From Bacteroidales bacterium (GTDB lineage Bacteria > Bacteroidota > Bacteroidia > Bacteroidales > Muribaculaceae), in assembly GCA_019416425.1 (NCBI GenBank), contig DXXK01000070.1, positions 12,145 to 76,144 on the forward strand: DNA of 64,000 nucleotides, written 5' to 3'. Both the position numbers and the translations under genes were made by a program. Shown piece by piece: positions 17,564 through 27,177 of this stretch. Within the stretch, counting starts at the first letter, position 1, and each line of letters opens with the position of its first letter. Under the pieces are notes generated by a model. The model was given only the letters and a program-made list of their open reading frames with translations, did no database searches and had not been told where the DNA came from.

Positions 17564-19516
17564 TTATTGTTGGAGTTTATTCATTTGATTCACGGTGCGG
17601 ATCACCTGCAGGATGCCGCCCACGTTCTTAGCCGTCGAGACGGCACCGCGGCCGGTATACGGCGGGTTGGCATCGTACATCTCGCTCAGCGAGCCGATAC
17701 ATCCGGTGGACATCTCGTCCTCGTAACCAATCAGCATGCGCTCGATGAACGACAGTCCCGACAATCCGAATACCTTGAAATAGGCGTCGGCATAGAAACC
17801 GAACAACCAGGGACGGGCCGGACCCTGATGCACGGTGTACTCACGCTCGGTCGGATTGCCGACGTATATGGGACGGTAATTCTGGCTCTTAGGGCTCAGC
17901 GAACGCAATCCCTTGGGCGTTAGCAACTCGCGAGTGCAGAAGTCCAGGACAGTCTTGCGCTGGCGACGTGTCAGCGGGCTGTATTCCAATCCGATTGCGA
18001 TGGCCATGTTGGGACGTACTTCCAGGTCGGTGTAGCTTCCGTTCACATAGTCGTACAGGTATCCGTAACCGTTCAGGAACGTCGAGACGAAACTTTCACC
18101 GGTGTTCTGCGCTATGGCGTCAAGTTCCTTAACGTATTCCTCCATGCCGGCCTCACCCTCGTAGAGCGACTGCAGGAAACGGAGCGCGTTGTACCACAGC
18201 GCGTTGAATTCCAGAATATAACCCGTGCGGGGGATGATGGGGCGCCCGTTGATGGATGCGGACAGCCAGGTGACAGGGGTATCGCGGCCCTCGCTCGATA
18301 CCAGTCCGTTATCGTTGAGACGCAGGTTGGGCACCCGGCCGTTGCGGATGTCCTCCACCAGACGACGAACCTCCTCGCCATACTTGGCGCGGCAGGTAGC
18401 GGTGTCCGTAGCCTTGCGGTAGGCCTGGATGGCCCATATGGTCCATAATGGGATGTCGGGGAGATCGATCTCATGGATCACGCGATCCTTCTCGCCGGTC
18501 TTCAGATAATGGTTCTGAGCCTGGATGAAAGTATCCATGATCTTATGGAAATCCTCAATGTTGTTAACAGCCAGAGTACAGCCGGGCAGCGCGATCAGCT
18601 CGTCACGGCCACGCACATTGTACCAGGGATAACCTGCCATGATATAGTCGCCGTACTCGTTCTTCAGATAGAACTGCTGGGCGGCGTTCTTAAGACAGTT
18701 GTAGAAGCTGGTGCGACAGGTGCGCCCCTTGGTCTCGTTCTCGTATACTTCCTCGAACTTGGCCGGATCTGTCTCAGCGGTCGATGCAGAGAAGATGATG
18801 CTCTCGCCCTTCTTGATGGGAACCTCGAAGTAGCCCGGCACCCAGAGGTCCTCCTTGTAAGGAATGCCGCGGTCGCGGTCCTTGTAATACTCCATTCCTT
18901 TGTACCAATGGCCGTCGTCCACCCACTTCACCTCCTTGTTGAACTGCATGTACAGCTCTGGATAACCCTTGTACAGGCATGTCGAGATGCCGTCGGGCAC
19001 GTGGTTGATGGTCTTGTTGATGGCCTGGTTCTCCATTACCAATGCGTTAGCGTTGCGGAACGCCAGGAACGGACGGAACTTCAGTGTGGTGTCGGAATGC
19101 GCGTCAATCAGGGTGTAACGGATCAGAATGCGGTTCTGATGAGATATGAACACTTTCTCCTTGGAAAGTATGACACCGCCGACACGGTACAAGATGCTGG
19201 GCACTACCTCGCAGCTGAATTCCCGGATGTACTTGTGACCGTTCGGGCTGAACGTGTTGTCTCCGTACTGGTGCAGACCCAGGTTGAACTCCGCCCCATG
19301 CTGAATTACCGTCTCGTCGAGCGATGACAGCAATACATGGGCCTGGTCGTCCATCTCGGGAATCGGTATAACCAGAAGTCCGTGCTGCTTGCGTGTGTTG
19401 CATCCTACAATCGTCGTACAATGATAGGCTCCCGAACGATTGGTCCTAAGCATCTCCTTCGGCAGGCTTTGCTCAAGGTTAATCATCAGGTTCTTGTCAA
19501 ATTTCAAATAACTCAT
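17564..19516 (-). CDS. Glycogen debranching enzyme (amylo-alpha-1,6-glucosidase family)
   Basis: The 650-residue cytosolic protein has an N-terminal domain (about 1-230) with the sequence TNRSGAYHCTTIVGCNTRKQHGLLV, typical of the bacterial GDE N-terminal domain. A C-terminal (alpha/alpha)6 barrel carries AGYPWYNVRGRDELIALPG, DNGLVSSEGRDTPVTWLSA with acidic catalytic candidates, FNALWYNALRFL and HQGPARPWLFGFYADAYF. It should remove alpha-1,6 branch residues during glycogen breakdown. First gene of its operon, with a promoter and inverted repeats upstream. Confidence 0.93.
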   Translation of the reverse strand: MSYLKFDKNLMINLEQSLPKEMLRTNRSGAYHCTTIVGCNTRKQHGLLVIPIPEMDDQAHVLLSSLDETVIQHGAEFNLGLHQYGDNTFSPNGHKYIREFSCEVVPSILYRVGGVILSKEKVFISHQNRILIRYTLIDAHSDTTLKFRPFLAFRNANALVMENQAINKTINHVPDGISTCLYKGYPELYMQFNKEVKWVDDGHWYKGMEYYKDRDRGIPYKEDLWVPGYFEVPIKKGESIIFSASTAETDPAKFEEVYENETKGRTCRTSFYNCLKNAAQQFYLKNEYGDYIMAGYPWYNVRGRDELIALPGCTLAVNNIEDFHKIMDTFIQAQNHYLKTGEKDRVIHEIDLPDIPLWTIWAIQAYRKATDTATCRAKYGEEVRRLVEDIRNGRVPNLRLNDNGLVSSEGRDTPVTWLSASINGRPIIPRTGYILEFNALWYNALRFLQSLYEGEAGMEEYVKELDAIAQNTGESFVSTFLNGYGYLYDYVNGSYTDLEVRPNMAIAIGLEYSPLTRRQRKTVLDFCTRELLTPKGLRSLSPKSQNYRPIYVGNPTEREYTVHQGPARPWLFGFYADAYFKVFGLSGLSFIERMLIGYEDEMSTGCIGSLSEMYDANPPYTGRGAVSTAKNVGGILQVIRTVNQMNKLQQ

Positions 19517-19636
19517 GCGGAATTAAATATAGATAAGTTTCTTGGTATTCGGTTATAAGCGGTTGGTGAAGCGTGTGTTTTCATCAGCCGTTGTAAATTT
19601 TGGGTCCTCGAGATTCTCTCATCTCTGTTTACCTCA

Positions 19637-19668
19637 CAAATTTACATATTTTTTGTGAATTATGCCAA
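19637..19668 (-). promoter_or_regulatory. Candidate promoter of the glycogen operon
   Basis: Minus-strand TAAATTTG (19637-19644) with TTG (19666-19668) 21 bp upstream. It would give a leader of about 115 nt to the debranching enzyme start. The inverted repeat at 19674-19721 lies immediately upstream. Confidence 0.55.
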
Positions 19669-19673
19669 CAAAT

Positions 19674-19721
19674 ATGTTGCAAAACAATTTTTTAAACCGT
19701 CGCTTAAATATTTTGCAACAT
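19674..19721. promoter_or_regulatory. Perfect 11-bp inverted repeat, operator-like
   Basis: ATGTTGCAAAA (19674-19684) and TTTTGCAACAT (19711-19721) are exact inverse copies separated by 26 bp. Each half contains the palindromic core TTGCAA. The pair sits directly upstream of the -33 box of the glycogen operon. This is the geometry of two facing binding sites for a dimeric regulator, on a 37-bp centre-to-centre spacing. Confidence 0.5.
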
Positions 19722-19754
19722 CATTCATGGCATCACGGGTGTAATGATACGAAA

Positions 19755-19780
19755 ACGGGGCGGATTTTACTCCGTCCCGT
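19755..19780 (-). terminator. Terminator of the nuo operon
   Basis: Ten-bp stem ACGGGGCGGA/TCCGTCCCGT with one mismatch and a 6-nt loop. It begins about 30 bp past the nuoN stop. On the minus strand TTTTCGT follows. Confidence 0.7.
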
Positions 19781-19807
19781 TTTTGAATCCAATTATCTTG
19801 TTCCTGC

Positions 19808-21265
19808 TCAGAGAGCCGGAATCAAAGACGAGTTGTAGCAGAACTGGTAGACACAGGGAACCAGACCGAACAGAACGATTCCGGCCACGCAGATCCACAG
19901 AGCGGCTTTCTCGCCGGCGTTGCTCTTGAACGCCTCGATCCTGGCCTCGCCGGGATTGATCCAGATTGCCTTTACAACCAGGAGATAGTAGTACAGCGAG
20001 ATGATGGTATTGATCAACGCAATCAGCACCAGCATATACAAAGCCATCGAACCTGTGGAAGTAAGCGACGTAAAGATCAGGAACTTCGAGAAGAAGCCTG
20101 CGAAGGGCGGAATACCTGCCAGAGAGAACATGGCCAGCGTCATTGCGAACGACAGCCAGGGATTGGTCTTGTGCAGACCGTTGTAGTCGTCCATGCCGAC
20201 CTTGCCCGTCTTGTTCTCGATTGCGGTAATCACGGCAAAGGCTCCGAGATTGCTGACGATGTATACGAATATGTAGTACATCATCGAGGCCAGACCCAAG
20301 GCGGATACCGACATCACGCCCAGCATTATGTAACCGGCCTGCGAAATCGAGGAGAAGGCCATGAATCGCTTCAGGTTCTTCTGACGTATTGCAAAGAGAT
20401 TACCTACGGTGATTGTTGCGATGATCACCGCATACATCATCCATTCCCAGGCGTCGGCGTAGACCTGGCCGAACACCTGTACGAAAATCACGAAGAACGC
20501 AAACGCAGCGGAGCCCTTGGAGATAACCGACAGATATGAAGTGATTGCCGTGGGGGCACCTTGGTAAACGTCGGCGGTCCAAAGGTGGAAGGGAACCAGG
20601 CTGAGCTTGAAACCGATTCCGGCGATCATGAACGCCAGCGCCACCACCAGCAGACCCGACATCTCGCCGGAGACCACGTTGCGGTAGATGTCGTTGTAGT
20701 AGAGCGAGCCGCCGGAGAACGCATACACGAAGCTGAGTCCCATCAGCAGAATCGCCGACGAGAAAACGGCTGTCAATATGTACTTGGCGGCAGCTTCATG
20801 ACTCTCGCTGCGCTTCTTGTTGAACGCCACCAGTGCTGCCAGAGGCAGCGAGGCGGCTTCCAGTCCGATGATGAACAGCAGGAAGTGACGTGCGGAGACC
20901 ATCAGATACATACCGAACAGAGTCACGAGCAGCAATTCGTAGAACTCCCCCTTGCGGACCACTACCTCGTCGCTCTCGGTCCAGCTGGCCGACTGCAGAA
21001 GCACGATGAATACTCCCACATTCAGTATAGCCTTAATGGCGTTGGTCGACGCATCATTGACATACATGCCGCCGAAAACGGACTCGCCGCACGCCGGTAT
21101 CAGCCAGATGGCGATTGTGCCCAGTCCGAACAACACCGTCGTCAAGGGGGTAAGCCATTTCTTGTTCGACCCGTCGCGCGTGAACACATCGGCGACGAAC
21201 ACCACAAGGAATATGCCCAATATTATTAACTCGGGAATCATCGCCCCAAATTGTGAATAGCCCAT
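19808..21265 (-). CDS. nuoN: NADH-quinone oxidoreductase subunit N
   Basis: A 485-residue membrane protein, one of the three antiporter-like proton-pumping subunits of complex I. The proton-conducting segments are recognisable: LIIGLEAASLPLAALVAFNK with the conserved Glu, KLSLVPFHLWTADVYQGAPT with Lys and His, and FMAFSSISQAGYIMLG. It ends the nuo transcript, with a terminator about 30 bp downstream. The gap from nuoM is 32 bp. Confidence 0.96.
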   Translation of the reverse strand: MGYSQFGAMIPELIILGIFLVVFVADVFTRDGSNKKWLTPLTTVLFGLGTIAIWLIPACGESVFGGMYVNDASTNAIKAILNVGVFIVLLQSASWTESDEVVVRKGEFYELLLVTLFGMYLMVSARHFLLFIIGLEAASLPLAALVAFNKKRSESHEAAAKYILTAVFSSAILLMGLSFVYAFSGGSLYYNDIYRNVVSGEMSGLLVVALAFMIAGIGFKLSLVPFHLWTADVYQGAPTAITSYLSVISKGSAAFAFFVIFVQVFGQVYADAWEWMMYAVIIATITVGNLFAIRQKNLKRFMAFSSISQAGYIMLGVMSVSALGLASMMYYIFVYIVSNLGAFAVITAIENKTGKVGMDDYNGLHKTNPWLSFAMTLAMFSLAGIPPFAGFFSKFLIFTSLTSTGSMALYMLVLIALINTIISLYYYLLVVKAIWINPGEARIEAFKSNAGEKAALWICVAGIVLFGLVPCVYQFCYNSSLIPAL

Positions 21266-21297
21266 TGTTTAAATACTTGTCTTAATGTTGTTCATTA

Positions 21298-22815
21298 TTA
21301 AATGGCCATTGCCAACGCATCGACAATAGGTTTGAAACTGTTCGATATCGTTTCGGCCAGCCAGTTGGGGAAGAAGCCTATTCCGGCCAGGCAGACGATC
21401 AGCGTAGCCGTGGCCAGACGCTCCCACCACTCGGCATCGGTCAGCGACAGATGGTGCTCGTCCTGAACGGGACCCAGGACCAGCTTGCCGACCACCCGCA
21501 GGATATAGACCGCGGTGATCACGATCGACGTTGTGGCAGCAATCACGAAGATGCGGTGGAACAGGTCGGCGTGCTCGAACGATCCGAAGAAGATTGTCAT
21601 CTCGGCAACGAATCCCGACATACCGGGCAGACCCAGCGATGCGAAACCGGCGATCATGTAGCAAACACCTAAGTAAGGCATGATCTTCATCAGGCCGCCC
21701 ATCTGACGGATGTCGCGGGTGTGAGTACGTCCGTAGATCATGCCGATCAAGGCAAAGAACAGAGCCGTCATCAGACCGTGGCTGAGCATCTGGAGGATGG
21801 CACCGGTCATTGCTGTGGTGTTAAGCATCAGCAGGGCGAACAGCACCATTCCGCAGTGCGACACTGAGGAGTAGGCGTTGATGTACTTCAGGTCGGTCTG
21901 GACGCAAGCGGAGAACGCACCGTATACAATGCTGATACCGGTCAGGATGATGAAGATCCAGGCCAGCTCGTTGGCAGCCTGAGGCAGCAGGAAGATGGCG
22001 ATGCGGAAGCATCCGTAACCACCTAACTTCATCAGAACGCCGGCGTGAAGCATCGACACGGCCGTCGGGGCGCAGGCGTGACCGTCGGGGCTCCATGTAT
22101 GGAAGGGGAACATGGCGCCAAGTACGCCGAATCCGACAAAGGTGAAGCAGAACAGCAGATTCTGCCAGCCGTGGTCGATACAGTTGTAACGGGCAATCTC
22201 AAGTATGTTCCAGGTCGGAGCCACTCCCTCGGGAGTGCCGTGCCAGTAGATACCCATCAGGCCGAGCATCAGGAAGGCCGAGCCACCCATCAGCATCAGG
22301 GTCAGTTTCATTGCCGAATATTCCTTGCGGCCCGTGCCCCACACGCCGATCAGCAGGTACATCGGAATCAGAGCCACCTCGTAGAACATGAACATGGTGA
22401 ACATGTCGATGGAGATGAAGAAGCCGTATACACCGGTCGACAGAAGTGAGAACCACAGGAAGAAGTTCTTGGGAAGCGGATTGATCTTCCACGAAGCGAA
22501 TGTTCCGCAGAACACGATGACCGAAGTCAGGAGCAGCATCAGAACGGAGATGCCGTCCACACCTACGGCCAGGTGGATATTGAGCGGTTCATACCACATC
22601 CAGCTGTCCATCCAGAGCATCTCGGCGTCATTGCCGGCAGCCCGCTGGCCCAGGAAGGCCACGACAAGCCAGATGGACATGGCAAGCAGTACGCTGGAGC
22701 ATGTCACCATAACCCCACGGATAGCTTTCATGTTGTTCTGTCCACAGCATGCAAGCCCGGCCATCATGATGATGGGCACGACTACAAACCAGATTAAGAA
22801 ATTTCCGAAAAGCAT
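21298..22815 (-). CDS. nuoM: NADH-quinone oxidoreductase subunit M
   Basis: A 505-residue antiporter-like subunit with about 14 membrane helices. Diagnostic parts are FMFYEVALIPMYLLIGVWG (conserved Glu), the MFPFHTWSPDGHACAPTAVSMLHAGVLMKLGGYG loop helix with Lys, and INAYSSVSHCGMV. It pumps protons in the membrane arm of complex I. It lies between nuoL and nuoN with gaps of 24 and 32 bp. Confidence 0.96.
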   Translation of the reverse strand: MLFGNFLIWFVVVPIIMMAGLACCGQNNMKAIRGVMVTCSSVLLAMSIWLVVAFLGQRAAGNDAEMLWMDSWMWYEPLNIHLAVGVDGISVLMLLLTSVIVFCGTFASWKINPLPKNFFLWFSLLSTGVYGFFISIDMFTMFMFYEVALIPMYLLIGVWGTGRKEYSAMKLTLMLMGGSAFLMLGLMGIYWHGTPEGVAPTWNILEIARYNCIDHGWQNLLFCFTFVGFGVLGAMFPFHTWSPDGHACAPTAVSMLHAGVLMKLGGYGCFRIAIFLLPQAANELAWIFIILTGISIVYGAFSACVQTDLKYINAYSSVSHCGMVLFALLMLNTTAMTGAILQMLSHGLMTALFFALIGMIYGRTHTRDIRQMGGLMKIMPYLGVCYMIAGFASLGLPGMSGFVAEMTIFFGSFEHADLFHRIFVIAATTSIVITAVYILRVVGKLVLGPVQDEHHLSLTDAEWWERLATATLIVCLAGIGFFPNWLAETISNSFKPIVDALAMAI

Positions 22816-22839
22816 AATCTATTATTGTTGTTATTGGGG

Positions 22840-24831
22840 TTATAATAAGCAAATCCAAGTGATAGCGGCCAGGACGACAGCTCCGAGGAAGTACCACAGA
22901 ACATAAGCCTGGATGTAGCCCGACTGCATACCCTTGATCTTCACGCTGAAGAAATTGGTCATAGCTGCCAGAGCGTTCATGAAACCATCGATAATGTGAC
23001 GGTCGAACCATGCGATGCTGCGGCAGATGATGTTGAATATTATCTTATGCGTGACAAACTGATAGATCTCATCCCAGTAGAAGCGGTGGTGCGCAGCCTT
23101 CCAGAGGCCGGGCATCGCGTTCTTGAACTTGGTGGGCAGAGGATTCTTCTTGCGGTACATCACACTTGCGAGACCGATTGCCAACAGGGCGATCACAATC
23201 GAGGTAACCGCTACCGGAGTCTCCAGATGGATGTGGTAAGGCTCGCCGTTGTAGGTCACGAACTCTCCGAAGGGGATTAAACCGGCGACACAGCTGATGA
23301 CTGCCAGAATAATCAGAGGAACAGACATCTGCCAAGGTGCGTCGTGGGGCTTGTGGCCCTCCTTCTTATATTCAGGATTCTCCTCCCACCAGAAAATCAG
23401 GTAGTAGAGACGGAACATATAGAAGGCGGTCAGACCTGCGACCATCGACATCCATGCACCCCAGAACCAATGGTTGTTGTACATGGCGGCCAGCATCTCG
23501 TCCTTTGAGAAGAATCCCGAGAAGGGAGGTATACCGGCGATGGCCAGACAGCCGATCAGGAACGTCCAGTGAGTGATGGGCATGTACTTGCGCAGGCCGC
23601 CCATCTTGGTGTAGTCGTTGCTGTGGACCGCATGGATCAAGGCACCGGCACCAAGGAACAGAAGGGCCTTGAACATAGCATGCGTGAACAGATGGAACAT
23701 GGAGGCCATGTAACCAAGACCCGAGTAATGAACGCCCTCGATGGGCTGATTGTAGGCCACGCCAAGCGACACCATCATGAAGGCGATCTGCGATATGGTC
23801 GAGAAGGCCAGCACGCGCTTTATGTCGATCTGCGTACATGCCACGACCGCGGCGTAGAATGCCGTGATTGCACCGACAATCGTGATGAACGTCAGCGAAT
23901 TCGGAACGATGCAGTACAGCGGGAAGAAACGTGCCACCAGATATACTCCTGCGACGACCATAGTAGCCGCATGGATCAGGGCCGACACAGGAGTCGGGCC
24001 TTCCATGGCGTCGGGCAGCCAGATGTGCAGAGGCAGCATGGCCGACTTACCCATACCGCCGACAAAGATCAGCACCATGGCCCATGTCAGGACGGAGCCG
24101 CTCATGAACGTGGCGCCAAGCACGGTATTGGCGATTGTGCCCGCGTTACTGTTAAGCATAATGAAGTTGAACGCCGAGGCGGATCCAAGAGGACCGTCGG
24201 CAGGAGCGTTCGACACGTACCAGCTCAGAACCAGAATACCGATCAGCATGAACAGGTCGGCAAAACGAGTAACTATAAACGCCTTCTTGGAGGCTGAGAC
24301 AGCCGACGGCAGCTTATAGAAGAAGCCGATCAGCAGGTACGAGCTGACACCTACCAGCTCCCAGAATATGTACATCTGGAAGATGTTGGTGGCAACCACC
24401 AGACCCAGCATGGAGAACGTGAAGAGCGACAGGAACGCATAGTAGCGCTGGAATCCCGGCTCATGCTCCATGTAACCCCAGCTGTACAGATGCACCATGA
24501 ACGATATGGTGGTGATGACTATCAGCATCATCGCGCTGATGGGATCCAGCAGGAAACCGATCTTCACCACCAGGCGGTCGGTGAAAGCCAGCCACGTGGT
24601 GTCGAACATCTGGAACTGCTGGCGGACACCGTCAACGATGAATCGGGGGTCGCCGCTGAAGAAATAATTGAATGCGACATAGTAGCTGATCACAGCCACC
24701 GTGCCCAATGCCGTGATGCCGAGGATACCGGCAAGCTTGCGCGACATCTTCACACCGCCCAGTCCCAGAATCAGGAACATGGCGAACGGTATGGCAAGAA
24801 TCAATATCGGAAGTGTTACGCCCATGGTCAA
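22840..24831 (-). CDS. nuoL: NADH-quinone oxidoreductase subunit L
   Basis: The distal antiporter-like subunit of complex I, 663 residues. Recognised by FWELVGVSSYLLIGFFY (conserved Glu), SAMLPLHIWLPDAMEGPTPVSALIHAATMV, VLAFSTISQIAFMM, PPFSGFFSKDEML, and the long C-terminal amphipathic helix region ending in a last membrane segment (YVLWYFLGAVVLAAITWICLL). It overlaps nuoK by 4 bp. Confidence 0.96.
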   Translation of the reverse strand: MTMGVTLPILILAIPFAMFLILGLGGVKMSRKLAGILGITALGTVAVISYYVAFNYFFSGDPRFIVDGVRQQFQMFDTTWLAFTDRLVVKIGFLLDPISAMMLIVITTISFMVHLYSWGYMEHEPGFQRYYAFLSLFTFSMLGLVVATNIFQMYIFWELVGVSSYLLIGFFYKLPSAVSASKKAFIVTRFADLFMLIGILVLSWYVSNAPADGPLGSASAFNFIMLNSNAGTIANTVLGATFMSGSVLTWAMVLIFVGGMGKSAMLPLHIWLPDAMEGPTPVSALIHAATMVVAGVYLVARFFPLYCIVPNSLTFITIVGAITAFYAAVVACTQIDIKRVLAFSTISQIAFMMVSLGVAYNQPIEGVHYSGLGYMASMFHLFTHAMFKALLFLGAGALIHAVHSNDYTKMGGLRKYMPITHWTFLIGCLAIAGIPPFSGFFSKDEMLAAMYNNHWFWGAWMSMVAGLTAFYMFRLYYLIFWWEENPEYKKEGHKPHDAPWQMSVPLIILAVISCVAGLIPFGEFVTYNGEPYHIHLETPVAVTSIVIALLAIGLASVMYRKKNPLPTKFKNAMPGLWKAAHHRFYWDEIYQFVTHKIIFNIICRSIAWFDRHIIDGFMNALAAMTNFFSVKIKGMQSGYIQAYVLWYFLGAVVLAAITWICLL

Positions 24832-25139
24832 TCTTTCAATTTATCAACCGAGTCGACTTCAGTGCTGCCGATCGAACGGTATATGTTTACAATAATAGCA
24901 ATCGCTATTGCTGTCTCGGCAGCTGCGATGGCGATGGCGAACAGGGTGAACACCATACCCTCCATGGAGCCGGGATACAGGAAGCGGTTGAAAATTATAA
25001 AATTCAAATCGGCTGAATTGAGCATCAACTCCAATGAAATCAGCAGGGCGATCATATTTTTGCGCGTCACGAAACCGTACACGCCGGCCACGAACATAAC
25101 CACGCTCGGAACCAGATACCATAACATATTCAAATCCAT
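24828..25139 (-). CDS. nuoK: NADH-quinone oxidoreductase subunit K
   Basis: A 103-residue, three-helix subunit of the complex I membrane arm. The conserved buried Glu residues are visible in ALLISLELMLNSADLNFI and FAIAIAAAETAIAIAIIVNIYR. It overlaps the nuoL start by 4 bp and follows nuoJ after 5 bp. Confidence 0.95.
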   Translation of the reverse strand: MDLNMLWYLVPSVVMFVAGVYGFVTRKNMIALLISLELMLNSADLNFIIFNRFLYPGSMEGMVFTLFAIAIAAAETAIAIAIIVNIYRSIGSTEVDSVDKLKD

Positions 25140-25144
25140 GGTGA

Positions 25145-25672
25145 TTAACGTTTACGGGCAACTGTAACGCCGCCGATTATACATGCCAACAACAGTACTG
25201 ATATCGCCTCGAAAGGCAACAGGTACTGGAATTTCTCGGTTCCCGTGAATGCTTTGCCGATTTCCGCCATCGTGACCGGATTGGAGCCGTCGATGCAACT
25301 GATCAGGTTCGCGTCATGCGGCAGGGGCATGTAGAACAGTGCGAGAAGCATCAACACACCGCCTGCGACGGCCGCTACGGTTCCGATGGTCCGACGGTGC
25401 GTGCGCAGATACGACACGGACTCGTCGGGCTTGTGCGTCAGCAGAATCGCGAACACAAACAGCACCATGATGCCGCCCGCATATACCGCGATCTGCACCG
25501 CACCCAGGAACTGATACCCCAACTGGAAGTAGAATATCGCGGTTCCGACCAGCACGAAAAGCAGATAGGTGGCCGAACGCAATATCTTGCGCGACGTTAC
25601 TGCCATGACCGAGAAAATCACGACTATCAGGGCCACCACGAAATATAAGATTATATTCGCTACTGAATCCAT
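25145..25672 (-). CDS. nuoJ: NADH-quinone oxidoreductase subunit J
   Basis: A 175-residue subunit with about five membrane helices. The conserved YLLFVLVGTAIFYFQLGYQFLGAVQIAVYAGGIMVLFVFAI region identifies NuoJ (helix with pi-bulge in TM3). It lies in the usual I-J-K-L-M-N order. Confidence 0.95.
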   Translation of the reverse strand: MDSVANIILYFVVALIVVIFSVMAVTSRKILRSATYLLFVLVGTAIFYFQLGYQFLGAVQIAVYAGGIMVLFVFAILLTHKPDESVSYLRTHRRTIGTVAAVAGGVLMLLALFYMPLPHDANLISCIDGSNPVTMAEIGKAFTGTEKFQYLLPFEAISVLLLACIIGGVTVARKR

Positions 25673-25698
25673 TATGTTGTTATTGTTTCAAATTGATA

Positions 25699-26262
25699 TT
25701 AGGCCTTTTCATCAGCCTTGGGTGCGACCTGAGGCGCCGGTTTGGGGACTGGAGCGGCTTCCGGTGCCGGAGTCGCGGCCTCCGGCTTCGGAGCGGGGAC
25801 CGGATCCGGAACCTCCGGACGGTAGTTAAGCTGCTTCACAAGCTTGTCACGCTCGAATACCGCCTGCTCGAAATCGTTGCTGAACTCCAGGGCATGCTGC
25901 GGACAGGTAGTGACGCACAGCATGCAGAACGTGCAGCTTCCCAGGTCGTAGAGGTACTTGTCCAACTTGCGTTTCTTCTTGCCGTCCGGCAGCTCGACCA
26001 TCTTGGTCTGCAGCGTGATTGTGCCATTCGGACAATTCATCTGGCAGATTCCGCAACCTATGCATTTGTGCCGTCCTTCGGAATCATAAATCAGCGTCAG
26101 TTCCGCACGGAACCGGTCGCTGATCTTCAGGTCCGCGCGGTTCTCGGGATACTGCTCCGTAATCTTGGGAGTCACGAATTCCTTGCCCGTCACGGCCATG
26201 CCGGTCACAAGGCTCTTGATCCCTGAGCCGACTTCCTTGAAATATTCTTTTATACTGGCCAT
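25699..26262 (-). CDS. nuoI: NADH-quinone oxidoreductase subunit I with Pro/Ala-rich tail
   Basis: This ferredoxin-like subunit carries clusters N6a/N6b that pass electrons towards the quinone site. Two 4Fe-4S motifs are present, CIGCGICQMNCP and CTFCMLCVTTCP. The 187-residue protein ends in about 45 residues of alternating Pro, Ala, Lys and Glu from RPEVPDPVPAPKPEAA onward, which is not part of the core fold. It starts 21 bp after the atpG stop and so begins the second half of the split nuo operon. No promoter is visible in that gap. Confidence 0.95.
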   Translation of the reverse strand: MASIKEYFKEVGSGIKSLVTGMAVTGKEFVTPKITEQYPENRADLKISDRFRAELTLIYDSEGRHKCIGCGICQMNCPNGTITLQTKMVELPDGKKKRKLDKYLYDLGSCTFCMLCVTTCPQHALEFSNDFEQAVFERDKLVKQLNYRPEVPDPVPAPKPEAATPAPEAAPVPKPAPQVAPKADEKA

Positions 26263-26283
26263 TAATGTTAAATTATTTCGCTA

Positions 26284-27162
26284 TTATCTTTCCACCTGAC
26301 CGCCCAACAGGTCAAGAAGCTCGGCGGTGATGCCTTGCTGGCGCAACTTGTTGTATTCCAGCTGCAGCTCGTCTCGCAGCTTCTTGGCGTTGTCGTTGGC
26401 GCTCTGCATCGCTATGACTCGGGCGGCCTGCTCGCTGGCCCGGTTCTCGATCGTGATCTCCTGCATTGTGGACAGCACGAACATCGGAAGCACCTCGTTG
26501 AAGATACTGTTGGGATCCGGCTCGAAAATGTACAGCTGATTTTCGTCCTGTACTTCGGCATCTCCCGTCAGCGCCTCCTGGCTTACCGGAAACAGCTGGT
26601 CCATCGTCAACGTCTGACGGCTCATCGACTTGAAGCTCATGTACACTACATACACCACGTCGACATCACCGTTCACGAACTGCTCGCGGATGCCCTGCGT
26701 GAAGGCGTTGACCTTCTCGCCCCCCATCTTTGAGTTGACACCGTCGGCAACCTCCACCTCGACACCGTCAAGCTTACGGCATGCCTTGGCCATCTTGTCA
26801 CCTATCGGATATACCTTGATGCCTGCTTCAGGATGCTCACGGTGAATCTCATCGATCTTTTCCATCAGACCCTTGAAGATATTGATGTTGTACGCTCCGC
26901 ATAATCCATCGTCCGAACCGTAGACAATAATCGCTGCATTGTTCACCTCGCGACTCTCGATCAACGGCGAACTGAAATCCTCCTCGGCTCCCAGGATGTG
27001 ACCCATGATTTCCGTCAGCTTCGCACGGAAAGGCTGCAGTTTCTTCAACTGCAGCTCATTCTGGTGCACCTTGGCCGACGATATCATCTTCATCGCGCCG
27101 GTAATCTTCTCGGTGGAGGCTACCGACCCGATGCGGTTTTTAAGTTCCCTTAACGTTGACAT
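26284..27162 (-). CDS. atpG: F1Fo ATP synthase gamma subunit
   Basis: The rotating central stalk subunit, 292 residues. Identified by LRELKNRIGSVASTEKITGAMKMISSAKV at the N terminus and the C-terminal ENRASEQAARVIAMQSANDNAKKL helix, both of which form the coiled-coil shaft. It is the last atp gene and is followed 21 bp later by nuoI. Confidence 0.96.
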   Translation of the reverse strand: MSTLRELKNRIGSVASTEKITGAMKMISSAKVHQNELQLKKLQPFRAKLTEIMGHILGAEEDFSSPLIESREVNNAAIIVYGSDDGLCGAYNINIFKGLMEKIDEIHREHPEAGIKVYPIGDKMAKACRKLDGVEVEVADGVNSKMGGEKVNAFTQGIREQFVNGDVDVVYVVYMSFKSMSRQTLTMDQLFPVSQEALTGDAEVQDENQLYIFEPDPNSIFNEVLPMFVLSTMQEITIENRASEQAARVIAMQSANDNAKKLRDELQLEYNKLRQQGITAELLDLLGGQVER

Positions 27163-27177
27163 GTAATTCCTGTTTTA

